Shown piece after piece: positions 15,744 to 23,483 of a stretch of DNA of 26,357 nucleotides (within the stretch, counting starts at the first letter, position 1; every line of letters begins with the position of its first letter). The notes under the pieces were generated by a model. The model made no database searches and was not told where the DNA came from. It worked only from the letters and a program-made list of their open reading frames with translations. This DNA comes from JBBQXK01 sp038251625. Lineage in GTDB: Bacteria > Pseudomonadota > Alphaproteobacteria > Rhodobacterales > Rhodobacteraceae. The DNA is taken from the NCBI GenBank assembly GCA_038251625.1, contig JBBSBE010000045.1:1-26357 (forward strand). The letters run 5' to 3'. The position numbers were made by a program, and so were the translations under genes.

Positions 15744-17822
15744 ATGGCCGACTGGGACAACACCAAACCCATCCTCGAAATCGAGAACCTGTCGATCAGC
15801 TTCTTCACGCGCCTGCGCGAGATCCCGGCGGTTATGGATTTTTCCTGCACCGTGATGGCGGGCGAGGCGATGGGGCTGGTGGGCGAATCGGGGTGCGGCA
15901 AGTCCACCGTGGCGCTGGCCGTGATGCGCGATCTGGGCAAGAACGGGCGCATCGTGAGCGGCACGATCAAGTTCAAGGGCCGCGACATCACCAACATCGG
16001 CGAGGATGAGCTGCGCAAGCTGCGCGGATCCGAGATCGCGATGATCTATCAGGAACCCATGGCCAGCCTGAACCCGGCGATGAAAATCGGCGCGCAACTG
16101 GCCGAAGTGCCGATGATCCATCAGGGCATGTCGCAGGACGACGCGTGGAAGCTCGCGCGCCAGATCGTGGCCGACGTGCGCCTGCCCGACCCCGATCGGA
16201 TCGTGAACGCCTATCCCCACCAGCTTTCAGGTGGCCAGCAGCAGCGCATCGTGATCGCGATGGCGCTGATGTCCAAGCCCGCGCTCTTGATCCTGGACGA
16301 ACCCACCACCGCGCTCGATGTGACGGTGGAGGCGGGGATCGTCGATCTGGTCAAGGATCTCGGCCACAAATACGGCACTTCGATGCTGTTCATCAGCCAC
16401 AACCTCGGTCTGGTGCTTGATGTCTGTGACCGGCTTTGCGTGATGTATTCGGGCGAGGCGGTCGAGACGGGCAATGTGGGCGAGGTGTTCGACCAGATGC
16501 GCCACCCCTATACGCAGGCCCTGTTCCGATCGATCCCGCTGCCGGGCGCCGACAAGAATTCGCGCCCGCTGATCGCCATTCCCGGAAACTTCCCGCTGCC
16601 GCACGAGCGGCCCTCGGGGTGCAATTTCGGCCCGCGCTGCGACTACTTCCAGAAGGGCCGCTGCGATGTGGGCGAGATCCCGATGGCGCCTGCCCCGGGC
16701 AATCGCCATGCCACGCGCTGCCTGCGGTCGACAGAGATTGACTGGCTGGCGCCCCCTGTTCTGGCCAAGAAGGTGGAAAAGACACCGGTGGGCGATGTGG
16801 TCCTGCGGATGGAGGATCTGAAGAAATACTATTCGGTATCCAGCGGCGCCTTTGGCGGCGGTACGGCCAAGGTTGTGAAGGCCAACGAGACGCTGAGCTT
16901 TGAGGCGCGCGAGGGCGAGACGCTGGCCATCGTCGGCGAATCCGGCTGCGGCAAAAGCACCTTTGCCAAGGTGCTGATGGGGTTGGAAACCGCGACATCG
17001 GGCAAGATTTTCCTCTACAATCAGGACATTCAGGACACGCCCATCGAAAAGCGGAACACCAACACGGTGTCGTCTGTCCAGATGGTGTTCCAGAACCCCT
17101 TCGATACGCTGAACCCGTCGATGACCGTCGGTCGCCAGATCATCCGGGCGTTGGAGATCTTCAACGAGGGCAAATCGGACGAAGAGCGCCGCAACCGGAT
17201 GCTGGAGCTTCTGGATCTGGTGAAGCTGCCGCGCCAGTTCGCCGAACGGATGCCGCGCCAGTTGTCGGGCGGGCAGAAGCAGCGGGTGGGCATTGCACGC
17301 GCCTTCGCGGGCGGGGCCAAGGTGGTGGTGGCGGATGAGCCTGTGTCTGCGCTCGATGTGTCGGTGCAGGCGGCGGTGACCGACCTTCTGATGGAGATCC
17401 AGCGCAAGAACCGCACGACGCTTTTGTTCATCAGCCACGATCTTTCCATCGTGCGCTATCTAAGCGACCGGGTGATGGTGATGTATCTGGGCCATGTGGT
17501 CGAACTTGGCACTACCGATCAGGTGTTCAGCCCGCCCTACCACCCCTACACCGAGGCGCTGCTGTCGGCGGTGCCCATCGCCGATACGAAGGTCAAGAAA
17601 AAGCGCATCCTGCTGGACGGCGACATCCCCTCGGCGATGAACCCGCCCCCCGGTTGCCCGTTCCAGACGCGCTGCGGCTGGAAATCGAAGGTGCCGGGAA
17701 ACCTGTGCGAAACCGAGATGCCACCGAACCGGATGCTGGCGGCTGGCCATCAGATCAAGTGCCATCTGTCGGACGCAGAGTTGAACGGGATGGAGCCTGT
17801 GATCACCATCGCGGCAGAGTGA
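15744..17822 (+). CDS. ABC transporter ATP-binding protein with two fused ATPase domains (DppD-DppF type)
   Basis: A single 692-residue chain carries both ATPases that energise the importer. Domain 1 has Walker A GESGCGKST (47-55), signature LSGGQQQR (about 160) and Walker B LLILDEPTTALD (about 180). Domain 2 has GESGCGKST (about 397), LSGGQKQR (about 506) and VVVADEPVSALD (about 526). Each is followed by the oligopeptide/dipeptide-type C-terminal motif (HPYTQAL ... RPSGCNFGPRC; HPYTEAL ... PPPGCPFQTRC), whose Cys residues can bind an iron-sulfur cluster in some relatives. I chose the ATG at 15744 because GCGAGG precedes it; an ATG at 15726 lacks a site. It ends 15 bases from the convergent der gene with no visible terminator. 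Confidence 0.95.
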   Translation: MADWDNTKPILEIENLSISFFTRLREIPAVMDFSCTVMAGEAMGLVGESGCGKSTVALAVMRDLGKNGRIVSGTIKFKGRDITNIGEDELRKLRGSEIAMIYQEPMASLNPAMKIGAQLAEVPMIHQGMSQDDAWKLARQIVADVRLPDPDRIVNAYPHQLSGGQQQRIVIAMALMSKPALLILDEPTTALDVTVEAGIVDLVKDLGHKYGTSMLFISHNLGLVLDVCDRLCVMYSGEAVETGNVGEVFDQMRHPYTQALFRSIPLPGADKNSRPLIAIPGNFPLPHERPSGCNFGPRCDYFQKGRCDVGEIPMAPAPGNRHATRCLRSTEIDWLAPPVLAKKVEKTPVGDVVLRMEDLKKYYSVSSGAFGGGTAKVVKANETLSFEAREGETLAIVGESGCGKSTFAKVLMGLETATSGKIFLYNQDIQDTPIEKRNTNTVSSVQMVFQNPFDTLNPSMTVGRQIIRALEIFNEGKSDEERRNRMLELLDLVKLPRQFAERMPRQLSGGQKQRVGIARAFAGGAKVVVADEPVSALDVSVQAAVTDLLMEIQRKNRTTLLFISHDLSIVRYLSDRVMVMYLGHVVELGTTDQVFSPPYHPYTEALLSAVPIADTKVKKKRILLDGDIPSAMNPPPGCPFQTRCGWKSKVPGNLCETEMPPNRMLAAGHQIKCHLSDAELNGMEPVITIAAE

Positions 17823-17837
17823 GGCCGAGGCCGCCGC

Positions 17838-19307
17838 TCAGGTCCCGTCGTTCTTCTTGTCGAGGTGCTTGCGCAGCCGTGACGGCGTGCCGAAGTTCTT
17901 TTTGTCCTTGAACGGGTTCTTCGACCCCTGCCCCCGGAAGGTCACGCGGATCGGCGTGCCCGGCATGTCGAAATGATCGCGCAGCCCGTTCACAAGATAG
18001 CGGCGATAGCTTTCGGGCATCAGTTCGGGGTGTGAGGCCATCACGATGAAGCCGGGGGGCCGGGTCTTCACTTGCGTCATGTAGCGCAACTTCAGCCGTC
18101 GCCCGCCGGGTGCCGGCGGAGGATGCGCCTCGACCATGGCGCCAAGCCAGGTGTTCAGCCGCGCGGTTGGGATGCGGCGGTTCCAGATGTCATGCGCGCG
18201 GCGGATCGCATCATGCAGCCGGTCAAGGCCGCGGCCCGTCTTTGCCGAGACGGTGATCAGCGGCGCGCCACGCAACTGGGGCAGCAGGCGGTCGAACATC
18301 TCTTTCAGTTCGGCCAGCTTTTCCTGTTTTTCGCCCTCAAGATCCCATTTGTTCACGGCCACCACAACGGCCCGGCCCTCGGTCTCGGCAAAGTCGGCGA
18401 TGCGCAGGTCCTGCGTCTCGAACGGGATCTCGACGTCGAGAAGGACCACCACAACCTCGGCGAACCGCACCGCCCTCAGGCCATCGGATACCGACAGCTT
18501 CTCTAGCTTTTCGACCACCTTCGCGCGCTTCCGCATCCCGGCGGTATCGAAGATGCGCACCGGGGTGCCAAACCAATCGGCCTTGATAGAAATGGCGTCG
18601 CGGGTGATGCCGGGTTCGGGGCCGGTCAGCAGGCGATCCTCGCCGATGATCTTGTTCACCAGCGTGGACTTGCCCGCGTTCGGGCGCCCGATCACGGCGA
18701 TCTGCAGGGGCTTCTTCGCGGTGGGGCGGTGCGCCTCAAGATCGGGCTCGGCCTCGTCATCCTCGATATCCACATCGACAAGCGGCGCGTTCTCGGCCTC
18801 ACGCTCGGCGAATTCGGCCTCGAAGGGCTTCAGCAGGCGATAAAGGTCATCCATGCCCTCGCCGTGCTCGGCGGAAATCGCCAAAGGCTCGCCCAGGCCC
18901 AGTGACCAGCCTTCCAGCGCCCCCGCCTCGCCCGCGCGCCCCTCGGCCTTGTTCACGCCAAGGATGACCCGCGCGCCCTTCTTGCGCAGGATATCGGCAA
19001 AGACCTCATCTGACGGCGTCACACCGATGCGGCCGTCGATCAGGAACAGCGACAGATCCGCCATATCCACGGCCCGCTCTGTCAGCCGCCGCATGCGGCC
19101 TTGCAGGCTGTCGTCGGTCACTTCTTCGAGCCCTGCGGTATCGATCACCGTGAAGCGCAGGTCGAACAGGCGCGCGTCCCCCTCGCGCAGATCGCGCGTG
19201 ACGCCGGGCTGGTCATCGACCAGCGCCAGCTTGCGCCCGACAAGGCGGTTGAAAAGCGTGGATTTGCCCACATTGGGGCGGCCCACGATGGCAAGGGTAA
19301 AGCTCAT
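17838..19307 (-). CDS. der: Ribosome-assembly GTPase Der (EngA)
   Basis: Der is an essential double GTPase that acts in 50S subunit maturation. The 489-residue product, matching the usual length, has GTPase domain 1 with GRPNVGKST (9-17), DTAG and NKAE. An acidic linker (DVDIEDDEAEPDLE) follows, then GTPase domain 2 with GRPNAGKST (about 205-213), DTAGMRKRAKV and NKWD. A C-terminal KH-like domain ends with the basic GQGSKNPFKDKKN. The gene follows bamB by 46 bases, as in the E. coli yfgM-bamB-der order, and is probably co-transcribed. Its 3' end faces the ABC ATPase gene with only a 15-base gap. Confidence 0.97.
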   Translation of the reverse strand: MSFTLAIVGRPNVGKSTLFNRLVGRKLALVDDQPGVTRDLREGDARLFDLRFTVIDTAGLEEVTDDSLQGRMRRLTERAVDMADLSLFLIDGRIGVTPSDEVFADILRKKGARVILGVNKAEGRAGEAGALEGWSLGLGEPLAISAEHGEGMDDLYRLLKPFEAEFAEREAENAPLVDVDIEDDEAEPDLEAHRPTAKKPLQIAVIGRPNAGKSTLVNKIIGEDRLLTGPEPGITRDAISIKADWFGTPVRIFDTAGMRKRAKVVEKLEKLSVSDGLRAVRFAEVVVVLLDVEIPFETQDLRIADFAETEGRAVVVAVNKWDLEGEKQEKLAELKEMFDRLLPQLRGAPLITVSAKTGRGLDRLHDAIRRAHDIWNRRIPTARLNTWLGAMVEAHPPPAPGGRRLKLRYMTQVKTRPPGFIVMASHPELMPESYRRYLVNGLRDHFDMPGTPIRVTFRGQGSKNPFKDKKNFGTPSRLRKHLDKKNDGT

Positions 19308-19353
19308 GTCCGGCTTTCACTGAAGGAACACGCGCCCTAGCACGTGTGCTGCG

Positions 19354-20709
19354 TCAACGGAAAGCGAGAAGTTGGCCATTCTGGTTTGGCACGTAGAGCA
19401 CGCCACCCGCCAGGGCAGGCAAGCCCGCCGCACCACCCGGCAAGGCGATCTGCCCAAGCGACGCGCCATCGACCGGGTTGAAGAAGCGCAACGCCCCGTC
19501 GCCGGAGGCCACAACCAGCCGCCCGCCCGCAAGCACCGGGCCATAATGCGCGGTGATGGTGGTGCGCCGGTTCTCGCGCCGCGTGGGGATATAGTAGGGC
19601 ATCTCCACCGACCAGATTTCTTCGCCGGTGGCTGCATCGAGGCGCACAAGCCGTGATTCGTCATTCACGATGAAAACGCTGTTGCCGACCGGCAACGCCG
19701 GGCCGACGGCCCCTTCCTGCGCGGTCCAGATGCGACCGCCGGTGGTCAGGTCGACCGCGACGGTGTTTCCCGTCGGGTTCGCGATATAGGCGGTCTTGCC
19801 CGAAACCACCGCATCGCCGGTGATATCGGTGATGTTGGCATAGGCGCGTCCGCGCCGCTCGCCCGCAACGGCGACGGCCCATGTGCCAGCGCCCGTGCCC
19901 TTGTCTGCGGCAATGATCTGGCCTGCGGAAAACGGGAAGAGGACGAGGTTGCCATCGACACTCGGGCCCGCAGCGCCCGAGACGCCGGACACCGACGGCG
20001 TACCGTTGAGCAGCCACAGAACCTTGCCGGTATCGCCCTGCACGGCCCAGCCTGCGCCATCGCGGCCCACGGCATAGACGGTGTTGCCCTCGACCGCGGG
20101 GGCACCGCCGATGGTGCTGTCGAGGCGCTGCCGCCACAGAACACCGCCACTGGTCGGGTCGATGGCCACCAGTTCGCCGTACCCTGTGGTCGCGTAGAGC
20201 CGCCCGTTGCCGAAGGCCAGACCACCGCCGGAAACGGCGCTATTGTCGAAATCGGGCACAAGGTCTGTTGCCCAAAGCACGGCACCGGCAGGCGAAACCG
20301 CCGTGACCCGCGCGACCGCATCCATCGCAAACACCCGGCCACCGGCCACGATCGGCGCCGCCGTAATCCGATTGCGGCGCGAATCGCCCGCCCCGATGTT
20401 GGCGGACCACAGAAGAGCGGGCGACGCAGAAAGCGCGCCATGCGGCGGAAGGTGGCCGATGTTGGCGCCACGATGCGTCCAATCGGCATTGGCGGTGACG
20501 GGGGGCAGGTTGATCGGCTCGGCACGGTTTTCGCGCTTGCCCGTCGTGTCTACCGGCGCGGGCTGGCCCTCGACCTGCTCCGAGGCCACCAAGGGGGCGC
20601 GCGTATCGAACCGCTCGCCCGGAAGGATCAGCTCTTTCTCGGCGCAGGCGCCGAGCGTCAGGCCAAGTACCAGCGGCCACAGCGCCCGCGTTCCGGGAAC
20701 AAGGCTCAT
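19354..20709 (-). CDS. bamB: Outer membrane protein assembly lipoprotein BamB
   Basis: BamB is an eight-bladed beta-propeller lipoprotein that binds BamA POTRA domains and assists outer-membrane protein insertion. The 451-residue protein starts at the ATG at 20709, which has GGAGGAG just upstream. The open frame continues to 20766, but that would overlap the upstream gene and bury the signal. The lipobox is LGAC with lipidated C22. Repeated PQQ-like blade motifs are clear: AIDPTSGGVLWRQ, AVDLTTGGRIWTA and RLDAATGEEIWSV. It lies between the YfgM-like gene and der, the same order as E. coli. It is somewhat longer than E. coli BamB (392), mainly at the N-terminal linker. Confidence 0.92.
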   Translation of the reverse strand: MSLVPGTRALWPLVLGLTLGACAEKELILPGERFDTRAPLVASEQVEGQPAPVDTTGKRENRAEPINLPPVTANADWTHRGANIGHLPPHGALSASPALLWSANIGAGDSRRNRITAAPIVAGGRVFAMDAVARVTAVSPAGAVLWATDLVPDFDNSAVSGGGLAFGNGRLYATTGYGELVAIDPTSGGVLWRQRLDSTIGGAPAVEGNTVYAVGRDGAGWAVQGDTGKVLWLLNGTPSVSGVSGAAGPSVDGNLVLFPFSAGQIIAADKGTGAGTWAVAVAGERRGRAYANITDITGDAVVSGKTAYIANPTGNTVAVDLTTGGRIWTAQEGAVGPALPVGNSVFIVNDESRLVRLDAATGEEIWSVEMPYYIPTRRENRRTTITAHYGPVLAGGRLVVASGDGALRFFNPVDGASLGQIALPGGAAGLPALAGGVLYVPNQNGQLLAFR

Positions 20710-20758
20710 GGCTCCTCCAAATCCTGGGTATGACGAGGCACCGCGCGCGCGGCTGCGT

Positions 20759-21406
20759 TCAGCCATCTGCGGGCGTGCCGCCGAGGGCGGCGATCATCTG
20801 TTCGGCGCGGCGACGCAGGCCCGCCGGGGCGTCCTGAGCCGTGCGCAGCGCGGTCAACTGGGCCAGTGCTTCCGCCGTCTCGCCCGCCTCGATCGACAGA
20901 TAGGCCATCTGTTCGGCCGCCATCGGGCGGAAGGCGCGCCCCGGCACCGCCAGCGGATCAAGGATCGCGCGACGCTCTGACACCGTCAGGTCGTTGCCTG
21001 CGACCACAACGCGGCGCAGATCGGCCAGATCGCGGTAAAGCTGCGGAACGGAGGTGTCTGCTGCCACGGCAGCCAGCGCCTTCAGCGCGGCCTCGCGGTC
21101 GGCGGTCGGATCGGAGGCCAGCATCAGATCGCGCAGCGCACCTTGGGTGCCCGACACGTCAAGCCCCGCGATCGCGCTGCGCCGGGCAGCGCCATCGGGC
21201 ACATCGAGCGCGGCCAGAATGGCATCACCGAAGGCCTGCGCCCGCGCCTGACTTTGCGCCTTTTGCCATTCGTTCCATGCGGCGCCGCCCACAAGCGCAA
21301 TCACCGCCACGATCCCGATCCAGCCATAGCGGCGGAAAATCGCGAAGACCTTGTCGCGGCGAACCTCTTCGGTCACCTCGTCGATAAAGCTGTCGGGGTT
21401 GCTCAC
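20759..21406 (-). CDS. YfgM-like membrane-anchored tetratricopeptide-repeat protein
   Basis: In E. coli, YfgM is an inner-membrane protein with a periplasmic TPR domain that works with the SecYEG/PpiD periplasmic chaperone network. This 215-residue protein has a short cytoplasmic N-terminus (SFIDEVTEEVRRDKVFAIFR) and one membrane helix at about residues 28-45 (YGWIGIVAVIALVGGAAW). A helical, Ala-rich periplasmic region follows, with spaced motifs compatible with TPRs (PF09976-type). bamB begins 49 bases after its stop, matching yfgM-bamB-der. The TPR register is not strongly readable by eye, so the call rests on architecture and synteny. Confidence 0.85.
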   Translation of the reverse strand: MSNPDSFIDEVTEEVRRDKVFAIFRRYGWIGIVAVIALVGGAAWNEWQKAQSQARAQAFGDAILAALDVPDGAARRSAIAGLDVSGTQGALRDLMLASDPTADREAALKALAAVAADTSVPQLYRDLADLRRVVVAGNDLTVSERRAILDPLAVPGRAFRPMAAEQMAYLSIEAGETAEALAQLTALRTAQDAPAGLRRRAEQMIAALGGTPADG

Positions 21407-21497
21407 GCCGCCGTCTCCTTGCCCTTGCCCCGTCTTACAGGGAAAGGTGAAGGCTTGCCAAGCCCGTGGGCAAAGGCTTCGGCGACATTCACGCAGG

Positions 21498-23426
21498 TCA
21501 TCCCGTCGTCACGTTCTGGAAGCGACCGCCGATCACCTGTACCCCGAATTCCTTTTTGCTGCCAACCGGGTCGGCAGTGGCGCCCAAGGCGGGCGCGCCC
21601 TCGACCGGATCCTCGGCAGACTGCGCTGCCCACATCGCGGCGTAGCGCCCGCTTGCCTCCAGCAGGGCATCATGTGTGCCCTCTTCGATGATCCGGCCCG
21701 CTTCGAGCACCACGATCCGGTCAGCATCGGCAATCGTGGAAAGCCGGTGAGCAATGGTGATGACGGTGCGCCCCTGCCCCATCTCACGCAAGCTGTCCTG
21801 AATGTCCCGCTCTGTCTGGGTATCAAGCGCGCTTGTCGCCTCATCCAGCAGCAGGATCGGTGGGTTCTTCAAAAGCGTGCGGGCGATCCCCACGCGCTGC
21901 TTCTCGCCACCCGAAAGCTTGAGCCCGCGCTCGCCCACCTTGGTTTCATAGCCTTCGGGAAGCGACACGATAAAGTCGTGGATCTTGGCCGCCCGCGCGG
22001 CGTCTTCCACCTCTTCCCGGGTGGCCTCTGGCCGGCCATAGGCGATGTTGTAATAGACGGTATCGTTGAAAAGCACGGTATCCTGCGGCACCACGCCGAT
22101 GCGGGCATGCAGGCTGTCTTGCGTGATGTCGCGCAGGTCCTGCCCGTCGATCCTGATTGCCCCTCCCGTCACGTCGTAGAAGCGAAAGAGAAGCCGTCCG
22201 ATGGTGGATTTGCCCGAACCGGACGGCCCGACCAGCGCCACCGTCTCACCGGGGCCCACACGCAGCGAAATGCCCTTGAGGATGGGGCGAGAGGCTTCGT
22301 ACCCGAATTCGACCGCATCGAAGACCACCTCGCCGCCGCCCACGCGCAAGCCGGGCGCCCCGGGTTTGTCCACAACCTCGGCGGGTTGGCCCAGAAGGCC
22401 GAACATCTGGCCCATGTCCACCAGCGCCTGCCGGATTTCGCGGTAAACGGTGCCAAGAAAGTTCAACGGCAGCGTGATCTGGATCATGTAGGCGTTGACC
22501 ATCACGAAATCGCCCACCGTCAGCGCGCCCGACTGCACGCCGGACGCCGCCATCGCCATCACCACGACAAGCCCGGTGGTGATCAGGCAGGCTTGCCCCG
22601 CGTTGAGGAACGACAGCGACTGCCCGGTTTTCACCGCCGCCGTCTCATACCCCTCCATCGCGTGGTCATAGCGATCCGCCTCGCGCATCTCTGCACCGAA
22701 ATACTTGACCGTCTCGAAGTTCAGCAGGCTGTCGATGGCCTTCTGGTTGGCATCGGTATCCTGATCGTTCATCTGGCGGCGCAGCTTTACGCGCCATTCC
22801 GTGACCTTGAAGGTAAAGGCGACGTAAAGCGTGATGGTCGCCAGCACGACCAGCGCATAGGACAGCCCGAAGAGCGTGGCGAAGATCACCATCACCATGA
22901 TCAGTTCAAGGATCAGCGGCCCGATGGAAAAAAGCATGAAGCGCAGAAGGAAATCGACGCCCTTCACCCCCCGCTCGATGATCCGCGACAGGCCGCCCGT
23001 CTTGCGCGAGATGTGATAGCGCATCGACAGGCGGTGAATGTGGGTGAAGGTTTCCAGCGCCAACTTGCGCAACGCCCGCTGACCCACCCGCACGAACACC
23101 ACATCGCGCAATTCGTTGAAGGCCACCGCGCCAAGCCGTGCCAGGCCATAGACGACCGTCAGCCCGATCGCGCCGATGGCCAGAAGCCAGGCCTCGCCCC
23201 GTGCATCATTGGCCAGACTGTCGACCGCCGCCTTGTAGAAAAAGGGCGTGCTGACCGAAACGATCTTGCCGCAGATCAGCAAAAGGAAGGCCGCAACGAC
23301 CCGGCGCTTGACCCAACTCTCGCCGTCGGGCCAGAGATAGGGAACGACGCGGCGGATGGTCTGCAGGCCGGAAGCCTCGGTCTCGCTGGCGTCGCTGCTG
23401 CGGACGCTTCTGGTCATTCGGCGCAT
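21498..23426 (-). CDS. Atm1-type ABC exporter (fused membrane and ATPase domains)
   Basis: This is a half-transporter that would dimerise in the inner membrane. Atm1 relatives export glutathione-linked sulfur or metal compounds and aid Fe-S and heavy-metal homeostasis. The 642-residue protein has six hydrophobic segments (about 45-330) and a C-terminal ATPase with Walker A GPSGSGKST (about 399-407), signature LSGGEKQR (about 502) and Walker B ILLLDEATSALD (about 522), then AHRLSTIADAD. The membrane region has Atm1-like features such as FNELRDVVFVRVGQRALRKLALETFTHIHRL and NFETVKYFGAEMREADRYD. The ATG at 23426 has AAGGGAG upstream. Lipid or multidrug exporters are the alternative, but the NFETVKYF segment favours Atm1. 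Confidence 0.9.
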   Translation of the reverse strand: MRRMTRSVRSSDASETEASGLQTIRRVVPYLWPDGESWVKRRVVAAFLLLICGKIVSVSTPFFYKAAVDSLANDARGEAWLLAIGAIGLTVVYGLARLGAVAFNELRDVVFVRVGQRALRKLALETFTHIHRLSMRYHISRKTGGLSRIIERGVKGVDFLLRFMLFSIGPLILELIMVMVIFATLFGLSYALVVLATITLYVAFTFKVTEWRVKLRRQMNDQDTDANQKAIDSLLNFETVKYFGAEMREADRYDHAMEGYETAAVKTGQSLSFLNAGQACLITTGLVVVMAMAASGVQSGALTVGDFVMVNAYMIQITLPLNFLGTVYREIRQALVDMGQMFGLLGQPAEVVDKPGAPGLRVGGGEVVFDAVEFGYEASRPILKGISLRVGPGETVALVGPSGSGKSTIGRLLFRFYDVTGGAIRIDGQDLRDITQDSLHARIGVVPQDTVLFNDTVYYNIAYGRPEATREEVEDAARAAKIHDFIVSLPEGYETKVGERGLKLSGGEKQRVGIARTLLKNPPILLLDEATSALDTQTERDIQDSLREMGQGRTVITIAHRLSTIADADRIVVLEAGRIIEEGTHDALLEASGRYAAMWAAQSAEDPVEGAPALGATADPVGSKKEFGVQVIGGRFQNVTTG

Positions 23427-23483
23427 CGTGTCTCCCTTCGTCAGGCTTACCTAGGGCCTGAGCGTGGGATTTGCCAGTGCCCC

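Noticed and set aside
23441..23461. Six-bp inverted repeat between the LysM and Atm1-type genes as a terminator
   Set aside because: The stem is short, the loop has nine bases and no T-run follows; chance is adequate in GC-rich DNA.
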